The position numbers and the translations under genes were made by a program. DNA of 20,701 nt, taken from JAFGED01 sp964551295. GTDB taxonomy: Bacteria; Chloroflexota; Anaerolineae; B4-G1. The stretch spans positions 1 to 20,701 of the forward strand of contig CAZKDJ010000059.1 of NCBI GenBank assembly GCA_964551295.1, in the 5' to 3' direction. The stretch's first letter is position 1; each line of letters starts with the position of its first letter. The notes beneath the pieces were generated by a model that did no database searches, was not told where the DNA came from, and saw only the letters and a list, made by a program, of their open reading frames with translations. Below are positions 11,556 to 18,381 of this stretch, piece after piece.

Positions 11556-13985
11556 CTAGCCTTCTTGCTTGGCCTCGTCCTTCTCAGGAGGCGAAGAAAA
11601 ATCTCGCTGCGTCTCGGCCATCTCGATCAGCCGAGCCTCAACCCGCTGGTTGACGCTTCCCTCCGTGAAATCCCCCGTTCTGCCGCGCTTGCCGGCCGGT
11701 ACGCCGGTCAGGAGCTCGATGGTCTGATCCACCGTCTCGATGGCGTAAATCTGGAACTGGCCCGCCTTTACCGCTTCGACCACGTCGTGGCGCAGCATAA
11801 GGTGCTGCACATTGGAGGCAGGGATGATCACCCCTTGCTCGCCCGTCAAGCCGCGCGTCTTGCACACGTCGAAAAAGCCCTCGATCTTTTCGTTGACGCC
11901 GCCGATGGGCTGCGCCTCGCCGTGCTGGCTGACGGAGCCGGTGACGGCCAGAGATTGTTTGATGGGCAGATCCGCCAGCACCGAAAGCAGCACGCACAGC
12001 TCCGCCATCGAGGCGCTGTCCCCCTCCACCCCGCCGTACGACTGCTCGAACACCAGGCTCGCTGACAGCGAAAGTGGATGTTCGGGCGCGTAGCGCGAAC
12101 CGAGAAAGCTCGACAGGATCATCACTCCCTTGGAATGGATGGGGCCGCCCAGCTCGACCTCGCGTTCGATATCGACCACCTTCCCGCTGCCCATGCGGAC
12201 GCGGGCGGTGATGCGGCTGGGCTGCCCGAAGGCAAAGTTGCCCAACATCAGCACCGATAGACCATTGACCTGCCCCACCCGCTCGCCCTGCGTGTCGATC
12301 AAGACTGTGCCGCGTTGAATCTGCTCCTGCACGCGCTCGCGCACCCGGTCGGAGCGATAGATTTGCGCCTCGATCGCGCGCTTGACGTCGCCCGCCCGCA
12401 CCACCTTGTGACGCGCCTCCCCGGCCCAGTAATCGGCCTCGCGCAACAGGTCAGACACGCTGAGGAGGTGAACGGACAGCTTCTCGGCGTCACCCACCAT
12501 GCGCGCGCTGCGGATGATGACCTGCGCAACGGCTCCCCGATCGAAGGGGTGCAGGTCGTTCCGGCGGGCCAGCGTAGCGATCAGCCGGGCGTAGAGCTGG
12601 TTGCCCTCCGGCGAGCGCTCCATCTCCTGGTTAAAGTCGGCCTCGACTTTGAACAACTCGCCAAAGTCGGGATCGTACTGGTAGAGCAAATAGTACAGCA
12701 GCCGCTCGCCGATCAGGATGACCTTGACGTCCAGCGGGATGGGAGCGGGCTCCAGCGAGACGGTGGACACCAGGCTCAGTGCCTGCCCCAACGACTCGAT
12801 GCGCAACTCGCGCGAGCGTAGGACACGTTTCAGCCCATCCCAGGCATAGGGCTGCAGCAGCAGTTGCCGGGCATCCACGATCAGGTAGCCGCCGTTGGCG
12901 CGGTGCAGCGCCCCCGGCTTGATCAGGTTAAAGTCGGTCACCAAGGCCCCCATCTGGGCGAGGTGCTCGACGCGCCCGATGAGGTTGTTGTAGGTCGGGT
13001 GCTCCTCAAAGATCACGGGCGCGCCCTCCGATTCGCTGTGGTCGATGATCACGTTCACTTGGTAGCGGCGGAACACGGGCGCTCCCGCCAGCGAGGGTGG
13101 CAGCGGGATACCCATGATCTGCGGCGTCTCCTCCGACTTGCGGAACTCTTCCACGTTCTTGATCACGTCCTCCTGCACCGCGTTCAGGTAATCGACCACC
13201 TCGGGCAGTTCGGCATATTTCTCGCGCAGTTCGTCGATAAAGTGCCCCACGGCGAACATGGCCACCTCGCGGTCCAGCTCTTTCATCTTTTCCCGCGCCT
13301 CGCGCTCCCACTGGCGCACCTGGTGGATGGCTACCTGAAGCTGCTCCTGGAGCTCGCCAATCTCGTTCTCGACCTGTTGGCGCTCCTCCTCCGGCAGCTT
13401 TTGGAACTCTTCCGGGCTGACGACCTCCCCATCCCGCATAGGCGCAAAGGCCAGCCCAACTGGTGTGCGAATCAGCGAAACGTTGCGCTCCTGCGCTCTC
13501 TTTTGCACCTCGGCAAAGGCTTGCTCCTGCCGCTCCTTGAACTCTTCCTCGACCTCTTGCTTGCGCGTGCGATAGTCCTCGCTCTCAAATGCGGCGGGGA
13601 TCGCCGTCTGCAGCTCCTCGAGCAACTCTTCCATATCGTCGCGCAGCACGACCCCCTGGCCAGATGGCAGCTTCATAGCGTGCGGCTTGTGAGGTTTCTC
13701 AAAGTCGTTGACATAGACCCAGTCGGGAGGGATCGGCTCGCTGGCGGCCTTGAGGTCAAGGAACTGGCCGATGGTGGTGCGCTTGCCCGTGCCGCTGGGC
13801 CCCAGGGCAAACAGATTGTAGCCCTCACGCTGGATGCCGATACCGAACTGGATCGCCTCGACCGCTCGATCCTGCCCGATGACGTCGGCCAGATCCCCCA
13901 GGTCATTTGTAGTCTTGAATTCGAACTGCGACGGTTTGCACTCCTGGCACAGCTTGCGCGCCGACAGGGGTTTGATTTTGGCCAT
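11556..13985 (-). CDS. Lon-like AAA+ ATP-dependent protease (LonB/LonC-like)
   Basis: An 809-residue protease. The N-terminus has a CxxC pair (C13, C16), then the AAA+ entry with IGQDRAVEAI and Walker A GPSGTGKRT (62-70). A long charged helical insertion spans about 120-290. The AAA core continues with NGGYLIVDARQLLL as the Walker-B-like strand. The C-terminal Lon protease domain has GDSASM with nucleophile S657 and GGVNEKI with K700; the 43-residue spacing equals that of E. coli Lon (S679/K722), so the Ser-Lys dyad is intact. It lacks the Lon N-terminal substrate domain. No membrane segment is apparent, unlike archaeal LonB. The ATG follows AAGGAG by 8 bases. It is the last gene of an operon with the thioesterase and phosphoesterase. 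Confidence 0.9.
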   Translation of the reverse strand: MAKIKPLSARKLCQECKPSQFEFKTTNDLGDLADVIGQDRAVEAIQFGIGIQREGYNLFALGPSGTGKRTTIGQFLDLKAASEPIPPDWVYVNDFEKPHKPHAMKLPSGQGVVLRDDMEELLEELQTAIPAAFESEDYRTRKQEVEEEFKERQEQAFAEVQKRAQERNVSLIRTPVGLAFAPMRDGEVVSPEEFQKLPEEERQQVENEIGELQEQLQVAIHQVRQWEREAREKMKELDREVAMFAVGHFIDELREKYAELPEVVDYLNAVQEDVIKNVEEFRKSEETPQIMGIPLPPSLAGAPVFRRYQVNVIIDHSESEGAPVIFEEHPTYNNLIGRVEHLAQMGALVTDFNLIKPGALHRANGGYLIVDARQLLLQPYAWDGLKRVLRSRELRIESLGQALSLVSTVSLEPAPIPLDVKVILIGERLLYYLLYQYDPDFGELFKVEADFNQEMERSPEGNQLYARLIATLARRNDLHPFDRGAVAQVIIRSARMVGDAEKLSVHLLSVSDLLREADYWAGEARHKVVRAGDVKRAIEAQIYRSDRVRERVQEQIQRGTVLIDTQGERVGQVNGLSVLMLGNFAFGQPSRITARVRMGSGKVVDIEREVELGGPIHSKGVMILSSFLGSRYAPEHPLSLSASLVFEQSYGGVEGDSASMAELCVLLSVLADLPIKQSLAVTGSVSQHGEAQPIGGVNEKIEGFFDVCKTRGLTGEQGVIIPASNVQHLMLRHDVVEAVKAGQFQIYAIETVDQTIELLTGVPAGKRGRTGDFTEGSVNQRVEARLIEMAETQRDFSSPPEKDEAKQEG

Positions 13986-14001
13986 GAATGAGTCTCCTTG
14001 G

Positions 14002-14430
14002 TTAGTTTATCTGCAATCCAGGTTCGTAGGCGATGAAAGCCTCGCGCCACGCGTCGGGTATGGGGCTCGATCGTTGGCCCTCATAGTCGTAACACACCTG
14101 CACCGTGCGCGCCGTGGCGGCCAGCCGCCCATCCCCACCCTCGATGCGATACTCAAAGATAAAGCTCGACCGGCGAAACTCGCTCACCCGCGCGCGGATC
14201 GTCACCCGCTCGCCCAATTTCAGCGGCGACTTGAAGCGGCAACCGGCCTCGGCGATGATGATGCCGACGTCGGTGGAATTGGGTGGCAAAAATCCCAGCT
14301 CGCGCATATAGTGCAGGCGCGCCTGCTCCAGGTAGTTAAAGTAGACGGCGTTGTTGACGTGGTCCAATGTGTCCACGTCGCGCCAACGCACCTCAAGAGC
14401 GGTCGAGAAACGATAAAGGTCGTCGGTCAT
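14002..14430 (-). CDS. Acyl-CoA thioesterase, 4HBT (YbgC/FadM-like) family
   Basis: A 142-residue hot-dog-fold protein, normal for the family. The motif VRWRDVDTLDHVNNAVYFNYLEQAR holds the catalytic aspartate (D20 by comparison with 4-hydroxybenzoyl-CoA thioesterase) at the start of the hot-dog helix. It hydrolyses acyl-CoA thioesters in the cytoplasm, and the chain preference cannot be read from sequence. A GGAG site lies upstream of the ATG. The Lon-like gene starts 16 bases after its stop, and the phosphoesterase gene ends 27 bases before its start; the three probably share one transcript. Confidence 0.88.
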   Translation of the reverse strand: MTDDLYRFSTALEVRWRDVDTLDHVNNAVYFNYLEQARLHYMRELGFLPPNSTDVGIIIAEAGCRFKSPLKLGERVTIRARVSEFRRSSFIFEYRIEGGDGRLAATARTVQVCYDYEGQRSSPIPDAWREAFIAYEPGLQIN

Positions 14431-14457
14431 CCAATTTCTCCGTTTCTGGCATCCTAC

Positions 14458-14946
14458 TCACAACTCGAAAAATCGGGCTTCTCCGGTCGTCAGATCAAGG
14501 GTACAGAAAGAATACCACTGCTGACGCCTGCCCCCCAACGCGCCGGGGTTGATCACGCGGGTGCGGCCCACCGTCTGATCTCGCCGCTTGTGCGTATGGC
14601 CGTGGATCACGTAGGCATACTCGCCAGAGGCGATCAGGTTTTGCAGTGCCTCTGCGTTATCCCCGTGGAGCATCGCCACCGAGGTCCCGTCCAGGGCAAG
14701 TTGCTGCAGCCAGGCCAACCGGCCCTGTCCCAGCGTCGCCTCGACCGCAACGGTCAACCTGGAATCGCCGTCCATATTCCCCTGCACGATCCACACGTCA
14801 AAGCCCACCAAGGCCCGGATCATGTGCGGCCCGCATACGTCGCCGCAGTGGAGGATCGTCGTCACCCCCTCGGCCTGCAACGTGGTCAGCGCTGCCTTCA
14901 GATTGTCTATGTTGTCGTGTGTGTCTGCGATGATGCCGATCTTCAC
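14458..14946 (-). CDS. Metallophosphoesterase, YfcE/MJ0936 family
   Basis: A 162-residue calcineurin-like phosphodiesterase. Metal-site motifs in order: IIADTHDN (D8, H10), LHCGDVCG (D36), VQGNMDG (N57), AMLHGD and VIHGHTHKRR. The reaction is hydrolysis of phosphodiesters with two metal ions in the cytoplasm; the natural substrate is unknown. The GTG at 14946 is chosen as start since it gives the canonical MKIGIIADTH N-terminus and has GGAGG 5-6 bases upstream. A longer frame to 15093 exists but would overlap the MutY promoter and adds a non-conserved segment. First gene of the operon leading to the thioesterase and Lon-like protease. Confidence 0.88.
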   Translation of the reverse strand: MKIGIIADTHDNIDNLKAALTTLQAEGVTTILHCGDVCGPHMIRALVGFDVWIVQGNMDGDSRLTVAVEATLGQGRLAWLQQLALDGTSVAMLHGDNAEALQNLIASGEYAYVIHGHTHKRRDQTVGRTRVINPGALGGRRQQWYSFCTLDLTTGEARFFEL

Positions 14947-14997
14947 CCCGCCCTCCAGAAACGATGCTTGCGGGCAGGCAACTGCGCCCACGAGGCA

Positions 14998-15025
14998 ATA
15001 ATAGCAGAAACTGCCTAATGCGCAA
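14998..15025 (-). promoter_or_regulatory. Promoter of phosphoesterase-thioesterase-Lon operon
   Basis: Minus strand: TTGCGC (15025-15020), 16-base spacer, TATTAT (15003-14998). The leader would be about 45 bases, containing the GGAGG site. It is divergent from the MutY promoter in the same 133-base spacer. Confidence 0.5.
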
Positions 15026-15042
15026 TTCGACCGCGGCCCGCC

Positions 15043-15070
15043 TTGCTCTTTGGCGCAATCGAGGTATAGT
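15043..15070 (+). promoter_or_regulatory. Promoter of mutY, leaderless type
   Basis: TTGCTC (15043-15048), 16-base spacer, TATAGT (15065-15070), with 9 bases to the ATG at 15080. This geometry decides the mutY start: an in-frame TTG at 15050 would lie inside the promoter. Confidence 0.55.
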
Positions 15071-15079
15071 GATGCCGTC

Positions 15080-16171
15080 ATGCCCGATGCCAAACCCAGC
15101 AGCGATTTTTCCCGGCGCCTGCTGCGCTGGTTCGCCGCCGAGGCCCGCGACCTGCCCTGGCGGCATGATCATTCTCCCTACCGCGTGTGGCTGGCAGAGG
15201 TGATGCTGCAGCAGACGCAGGTCGACACCGTCGTGCCCTACTACGAGCGCTTCCTGGCCCGCTTCCCCACCGTCGAAGCGCTGGCCGCAGCGCCGCTGGA
15301 GGAGGTGCTCAAGCTGTGGGAAGGGCTGGGCTACTATGCCCGCGCCCGCAACCTGCACGCCGCCGCCCGGCAGATCGCGGCCCAGCACGGCGGCCAAATC
15401 CCCGATACGTTCGAGGCGCTGTTGACCCTACCCGGCGTGGGCCGCTACACCGCCGGAGCGGTGGCCTCCATCGCCTTCGGCCAGGACACGCCCGCCGTCG
15501 ATGGAAACGTGCGGCGCGTGCTGGCGCGCGCATTTGCCGTCCGCGAGGACGTGAGCCGATCGAGCACGCAGCGAGAGCTGGAGGCGCTGGCACAGAGTCT
15601 GCTCCCACTCGGAAAGGCAGGAGCGTTCAACGAGGCGCTGATAGAGCTAGGGGCCACCGTCTGCACACCGCGCGCGCCGCACTGCGACCGCTGCCCTCTG
15701 CGCGCGCTATGCCAGGCCTACGCCACAGGAGAACAAGAGGAACTGCCCGTCAGACGCCCGCGCAAGCGCACGCCCCATTACGACGTGGCCGCCGCCGTCA
15801 CAATTGACACAGACGGACGCGTACTGGTGGCACAGCGCAACGCCGACGATATGCTGGGCGGGCTGTGGGAGTTTCCCGGCGGCAAGCGCGAGGATGGCGA
15901 GACGCTGCCCGAGTGCCTGGTCCGCGAGATGCGGGAGGAGCTGGACGTGGAGGTCGAGGTGGGCGAGCTGCTGACCGTGGTCAAGCACGCCTACACTCAC
16001 TTTCGCATCACGCTGCACGCCTTCCACTGCCGGGTGGCGAGCGGCGCGCCGCGCTGCCTGGACTGCGCCGCCTTCCGGTGGGTTCCTCCTGCCGAGTTGG
16101 ACGCCCTCCCCATGTCGGTGGCCGATCGCAAGATAGCGCAGGTTGTGCAGGAGCATGTACAACAGCAGTAG
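15080..16171 (+). CDS. mutY: A/G-specific adenine glycosylase MutY with MutT-like C-terminal domain
   Basis: A 363-residue base-excision repair glycosylase that removes adenine mispaired with 8-oxoguanine. The helix-hairpin-helix domain has WLAEVMLQQTQV with catalytic E40, LPGVGRYTAG (117-126) and VDGNVRR with D141. The 4Fe-4S cluster ligands are C195, C202, C205 and C211 (C-x6-C-x2-C-x5-C). The C-terminal domain carries an almost complete Nudix box at 268-290: G268, E274 and R282-E283-M-R-E286-E287, with only the late glycine replaced by D289. Most MutY C-terminal domains have lost these catalytic residues. ATG 15080 is preferred because a -10 box ends 9 bases before it. Confidence 0.92.
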   Translation: MPDAKPSSDFSRRLLRWFAAEARDLPWRHDHSPYRVWLAEVMLQQTQVDTVVPYYERFLARFPTVEALAAAPLEEVLKLWEGLGYYARARNLHAAARQIAAQHGGQIPDTFEALLTLPGVGRYTAGAVASIAFGQDTPAVDGNVRRVLARAFAVREDVSRSSTQRELEALAQSLLPLGKAGAFNEALIELGATVCTPRAPHCDRCPLRALCQAYATGEQEELPVRRPRKRTPHYDVAAAVTIDTDGRVLVAQRNADDMLGGLWEFPGGKREDGETLPECLVREMREELDVEVEVGELLTVVKHAYTHFRITLHAFHCRVASGAPRCLDCAAFRWVPPAELDALPMSVADRKIAQVVQEHVQQQ

Positions 16172-16174
16172 ACA

Positions 16175-16203
16175 TTGCCCCCGCTGCGCGTGCGGTGTAT
16201 AAT
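16175..16203 (+). promoter_or_regulatory. Promoter of small membrane protein gene, leaderless type
   Basis: TTGCCC (16175-16180), 17-base spacer, TATAAT (16198-16203), with 9 bases to the ATG at 16213. The 16 bases at 16194-16209 are identical to 3987-4002. Confidence 0.65.
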
Positions 16204-16212
16204 GGCCATGCC

Positions 16213-16680
16213 ATGAGAAAATACATCATCCGCATCGCGGTCCCACTGGTTTACTTTGCCCTCGGCGTCGTCATGGTCTATGTCGGCTGGCGCCCGGAAA
16301 TCATCTTCACCTGGGAGACGGTCAGCGAGGTAGATACGGCGGGTTTTCTCCTCTATCGCAGTGATTCACCCGCTGGGCCTTTCTCCCCCATCACCGAGAC
16401 GCCGATCCCTGCCAAGGGCGACCCGCTGGTGGGTGCATCCTACAAGTACAAGGATCGCGACGTAATCTGGGGGCAGCGCTACTTTTACCAGTTGGAGGAA
16501 GTGGAGCGGGGGGGCAACCACAACACCTTTCCCCAGGTCGTGGATGGCAAGGCCGGAGCGGGCTGGTCGTGGGCGCTGGCAGCAGGCGCGCTCTTGGCGA
16601 TCGTGGGAGGCGTGATCGGCTGGTACAGCACGAGAGACAGTGGGCCACGCCCTGCCCAGGACGGCGACACGCAGCATTAG
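16213..16680 (+). CDS. Small membrane-anchored protein with fibronectin-III-like domain
   Basis: A 155-residue protein. An N-terminal hydrophobic helix (about 6-24) is followed by an extracytoplasmic beta domain (about 30-110) that reads like a fibronectin type III module: TWETVSEVDTAGFLLYRSDS, GPFSPI and YFYQLEEVERGG. A second membrane helix (about 120-140) and a short polar tail end the protein. The module is usually an adhesive or spacer unit. The ATG at 16213 is fixed by the promoter just upstream; a much longer open frame on the same strand is only a shadow of mutY. The HPr-kinase-like gene begins 18 bases after its stop, so they may be co-transcribed, but a functional link is not evident. 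Confidence 0.7.
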   Translation: MRKYIIRIAVPLVYFALGVVMVYVGWRPEIIFTWETVSEVDTAGFLLYRSDSPAGPFSPITETPIPAKGDPLVGASYKYKDRDVIWGQRYFYQLEEVERGGNHNTFPQVVDGKAGAGWSWALAAGALLAIVGGVIGWYSTRDSGPRPAQDGDTQH

Positions 16681-16698
16681 GCGTTTAGACTGATTCCG

Positions 16699-17502
16699 AT
16701 GACCGAGTTTAATTGGACGTTCGCAGTGGGCGGGCTCTCCCTCTCCCTGGCCGGGCCTGCGGCTTGGGTGGAACCCTTTGCTCGCGCTTGGGCCTCTTGG
16801 GCGGACGAATCGCTCGGATGGGTCGTACGCCTGGTGCAGGATGAGACACTTCCCGCACCCCAGAAGCCTTTCTTTGGCGCGCGCCCGCGCTTTGTCGATG
16901 GACGGTGCCTGTTGGAAGTGCCGGGCTTTGCCGGGGAGATCGCACCGGAGGACGAGACAGCCCGCCTGCGAGCGCACCCTGCCGCTGAGCCGGGGGATCT
17001 GGCCTACTTTGTGCGCACGGCTTTCGCTCTGCAGGCCTTTGACGCAGACACGCTTTTATTTCACGCCGCCGGCGTCGTGCATCGCGACGCAGCCTACGCC
17101 CTCTTCGGTCACTCCGGAAGCGGCAAGACGACGGCCTCGCGCCTGTCGTCGGGGAAGCCGGTCCTGAGCGACGATCTCGTCCTTTTGCGCCCGTCAGTAT
17201 CGGGATGGGAAGTCTGGGCCACGCCCTTCGGACGGCAGCGCGCCTCACAACAGGTGCGATCCGCCCCCCTGCGCGCCCTCCTGCGCCTGGTACAAGCACC
17301 CGAGGAGCGGTTGGAGCCAATGCCGCGCGCGGCGGCTCTGGGAGAGCTGGCGGCCAATTCACCCGTGATCAACGCCGATCCCGTCCGCTCGGCGGCGCTC
17401 TTGGCACGCTGGGATGGGGTCTTGCGTTCCGTGCCCGTCTATTTCCTGCATTTTCGTAAGTCTAATGCCTTTTGGGAGGTGATAGATGCCCAACTTGGAT
17501 GA
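16699..17502 (+). CDS. HPr-kinase-like (HprK-related) P-loop protein
   Basis: A 267-residue protein resembling the HprK-related kinases found in RiPP and PqqD-containing clusters. The N-terminal 110 residues are an unassigned domain. The kinase part starts with DTLLFHAAGVVHRDAAYALFG and has Walker A GHSGSGKTT (137-145), followed by an SDDLVLL segment (D158, D159) like the Walker-B/aspartate region of HprK. HprK itself phosphorylates a serine in HPr; relatives in lasso clusters phosphorylate the peptide. No HPr gene is visible. Its last 17 bases overlap the PqqD gene, a sign of coupling. No clear ribosome-binding site precedes the ATG. The specific substrate is inferred only from context. Confidence 0.78.
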   Translation: MTEFNWTFAVGGLSLSLAGPAAWVEPFARAWASWADESLGWVVRLVQDETLPAPQKPFFGARPRFVDGRCLLEVPGFAGEIAPEDETARLRAHPAAEPGDLAYFVRTAFALQAFDADTLLFHAAGVVHRDAAYALFGHSGSGKTTASRLSSGKPVLSDDLVLLRPSVSGWEVWATPFGRQRASQQVRSAPLRALLRLVQAPEERLEPMPRAAALGELAANSPVINADPVRSAALLARWDGVLRSVPVYFLHFRKSNAFWEVIDAQLG

Positions 17503-17767
17503 CATATTGAGCGTTGCGCCAGGGGTGATCTCGCGCGAAAGCGATGGCGAGCTCGTGGTGGTGCTCCCCGAGCAGGGCAAGTTCGTCGTGCTCAACGGCA
17601 CCGGCGCAGAAGTTTTTCAGTTACTAGATGGTCAGCGTTCGTTGAGCGAGATTGCTGTTGTCTTGAGCGAGCGGTATGAGGTTCCCTTGGAACAGGCGCA
17701 AACTGACGTACTGGCTCTTGCACGAAAATTGCTGGACCGGGGTGCAGTGCGCGTGTCGAGTGAGTAG
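17486..17767 (+). CDS. PqqD family peptide-binding protein (RiPP recognition element)
   Basis: A 93-residue protein with the PqqD/RRE fold: a beta-hairpin (GVISRESDGELVVVLPEQGKFVVLNGTG) then three helices (AEVFQLLDGQRSLSEIAVVLSERY ... DVLALARKLLDRGAV). PqqD-like domains bind the leader of ribosomal peptide precursors and present them to modifying enzymes; some stand-alone copies have unknown partners. The start lies inside the kinase gene with GGGAGGTG about 5 bases before it. A 32-residue ORF with a strong ribosome-binding site follows 132 bases downstream and is the natural candidate substrate. No peptidase, cyclase or radical-SAM gene is in view. Confidence 0.88.
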   Translation: MPNLDDILSVAPGVISRESDGELVVVLPEQGKFVVLNGTGAEVFQLLDGQRSLSEIAVVLSERYEVPLEQAQTDVLALARKLLDRGAVRVSSE

Positions 17768-17797
17768 CAAGAGGTCGAATTCGGCCATTTTGGGGAG

Positions 17798-17826
17798 TTG
17801 CGCAGATTCCAAAAATGTGCTAGATT
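17798..17826 (+). promoter_or_regulatory. Candidate promoter of the short peptide gene
   Basis: TTGCGC (17798-17803), 17-base spacer, TAGATT (17821-17826) in the spacer between the PqqD gene and the 32-residue ORF. The -10 match is weak (4 of 6). The leader would be about 65 bases. Confidence 0.35.
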
Positions 17827-17899
17827 ATAGATGGTTGAACGTCGCCCTCAAAAGAAACTTACATTATGGCAAACCTGGTAGTTAGCAGGAGGAATCCCA

Positions 17900-17998
17900 A
17901 TGTACGAAACACCGGATATCGTATACGAAGGTGAGCTGGAGGCTCAGGCAGGATCACCCGTAGGCCTGCCGGTTTGGGAGGATATTGAGGACTTGTAA
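17900..17998 (+). CDS. Putative RiPP precursor peptide, 32 residues
   Basis: ATG at 17900 with AGGAGG (17887-17892) 7 bases upstream, one of the best ribosome-binding sites in the window. The 32-residue product begins MYETPDIVYEGELEA and ends GSPVGLPVWEDIEDL. The leader resembles the lasso-leader pattern YxxPxL...G: Y2, P5, I7, G11, with A17 where Thr is usual. If cleaved after G18, the core would be 14 residues (S19-L32) with Glu at core position 9, a permitted ring-closing position. The core has only one Ser and no Cys or Thr, which argues against lanthipeptide, thiopeptide or sactipeptide types. Codon choice (GTA, ACA, GAA) is less GC-rich than in neighbours. The substrate role is inferred from the adjacent PqqD and HprK-like genes. 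Confidence 0.6.
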   Translation: MYETPDIVYEGELEAQAGSPVGLPVWEDIEDL

Positions 17999-18144
17999 GA
18001 TTTCACAACGAGGGGTTCCGCCAAGTCCTTACCGGGTGGTTGGTTAAGGGCGCCATTGGGAGGAAAATTTTCTCAGGCGCTATACGTTTGGCACAAGAGC
18101 GCATCGCAATTACAACGCGGTGCGCTGTTCTTTTCAAAGATTGA
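17989..18144 (+). other. Unassigned open stretch, possible gene remnant
   Basis: One frame stays open for 51 codons after the short peptide gene and reads as protein-like (GFRQVLTGWLVKGAIG, then RLAQERIAITTRCAVLF) before TGA at 18142-18144. It has no ATG or GTG start and no ribosome-binding site. It may be the tail of a decayed maturation gene or chance. No family is recognised. Confidence 0.15.
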
Positions 18145-18178
18145 AGATGAAGCAGCACCTTGACCAACGGCTCTTTGC

Positions 18179-18206
18179 TTGACAGTTCGATCAAAGCGCC
18201 TATAAT
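18179..18206 (+). promoter_or_regulatory. Promoter of the FMN-riboswitch operon
   Basis: TTGACA (18179-18184), 16-base spacer, TATAAT (18201-18206): both boxes are perfect consensus. Transcription should begin near 18213, about 10 bases before the riboswitch. Confidence 0.85.
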
Positions 18207-18221
18207 TCTGGTTAGCAAAAC

Positions 18222-18360
18222 CACCTTCGGGGCAGGGTGAAATTCCCGACCGGCGGTAAGTGCGAGCTTGTTTCACAAGCTCGTCGAGCCCGCGAGCCGC
18301 GCGAGCGGTTGATCCGGTACAAGCCGGAGCCGACGGTAAGAGTCCGGACGAGAGAAGGTG
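18222..18360 (+). promoter_or_regulatory. FMN riboswitch (RFN element)
   Basis: The conserved RFN blocks are present in order: TTCGGGGCAGGGTGAAATTC, then CCGACCGGCGGTAAGT, GAGCCCGCGAGC, GATCCGGT, GCCGACGGTAAGAGTCCGGA and a closing GAGAGAAGGTG. The P1 stem is CACCTTC (18222-18228) with GAAGGTG (18354-18360). A variable hairpin (CGAGCTTG/CAAGCTCG) occupies the usual extendable arm. The aptamer binds FMN and in most bacteria turns off riboflavin synthesis or uptake genes when FMN is plentiful. Here it precedes an ABC transporter. Confidence 0.95.
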
Positions 18361-18381
18361 TGCAGCACGAGTAGAATTATG

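Noticed and set aside
12864..13991. A 375-codon open frame on the plus strand
   Set aside because: Antisense shadow of the Lon-like protease; the translation is Leu/His-rich without motifs.
13834..15018. A 394-codon plus-strand frame
   Set aside because: It is antisense to the thioesterase and phosphoesterase genes, both with full catalytic motifs.
14947..15093. Longer N-terminus of the phosphoesterase
   Set aside because: The added 49 residues are not part of the family, overlap the divergent promoters and lack a ribosome-binding site; the GTG at 14946 has a good one.
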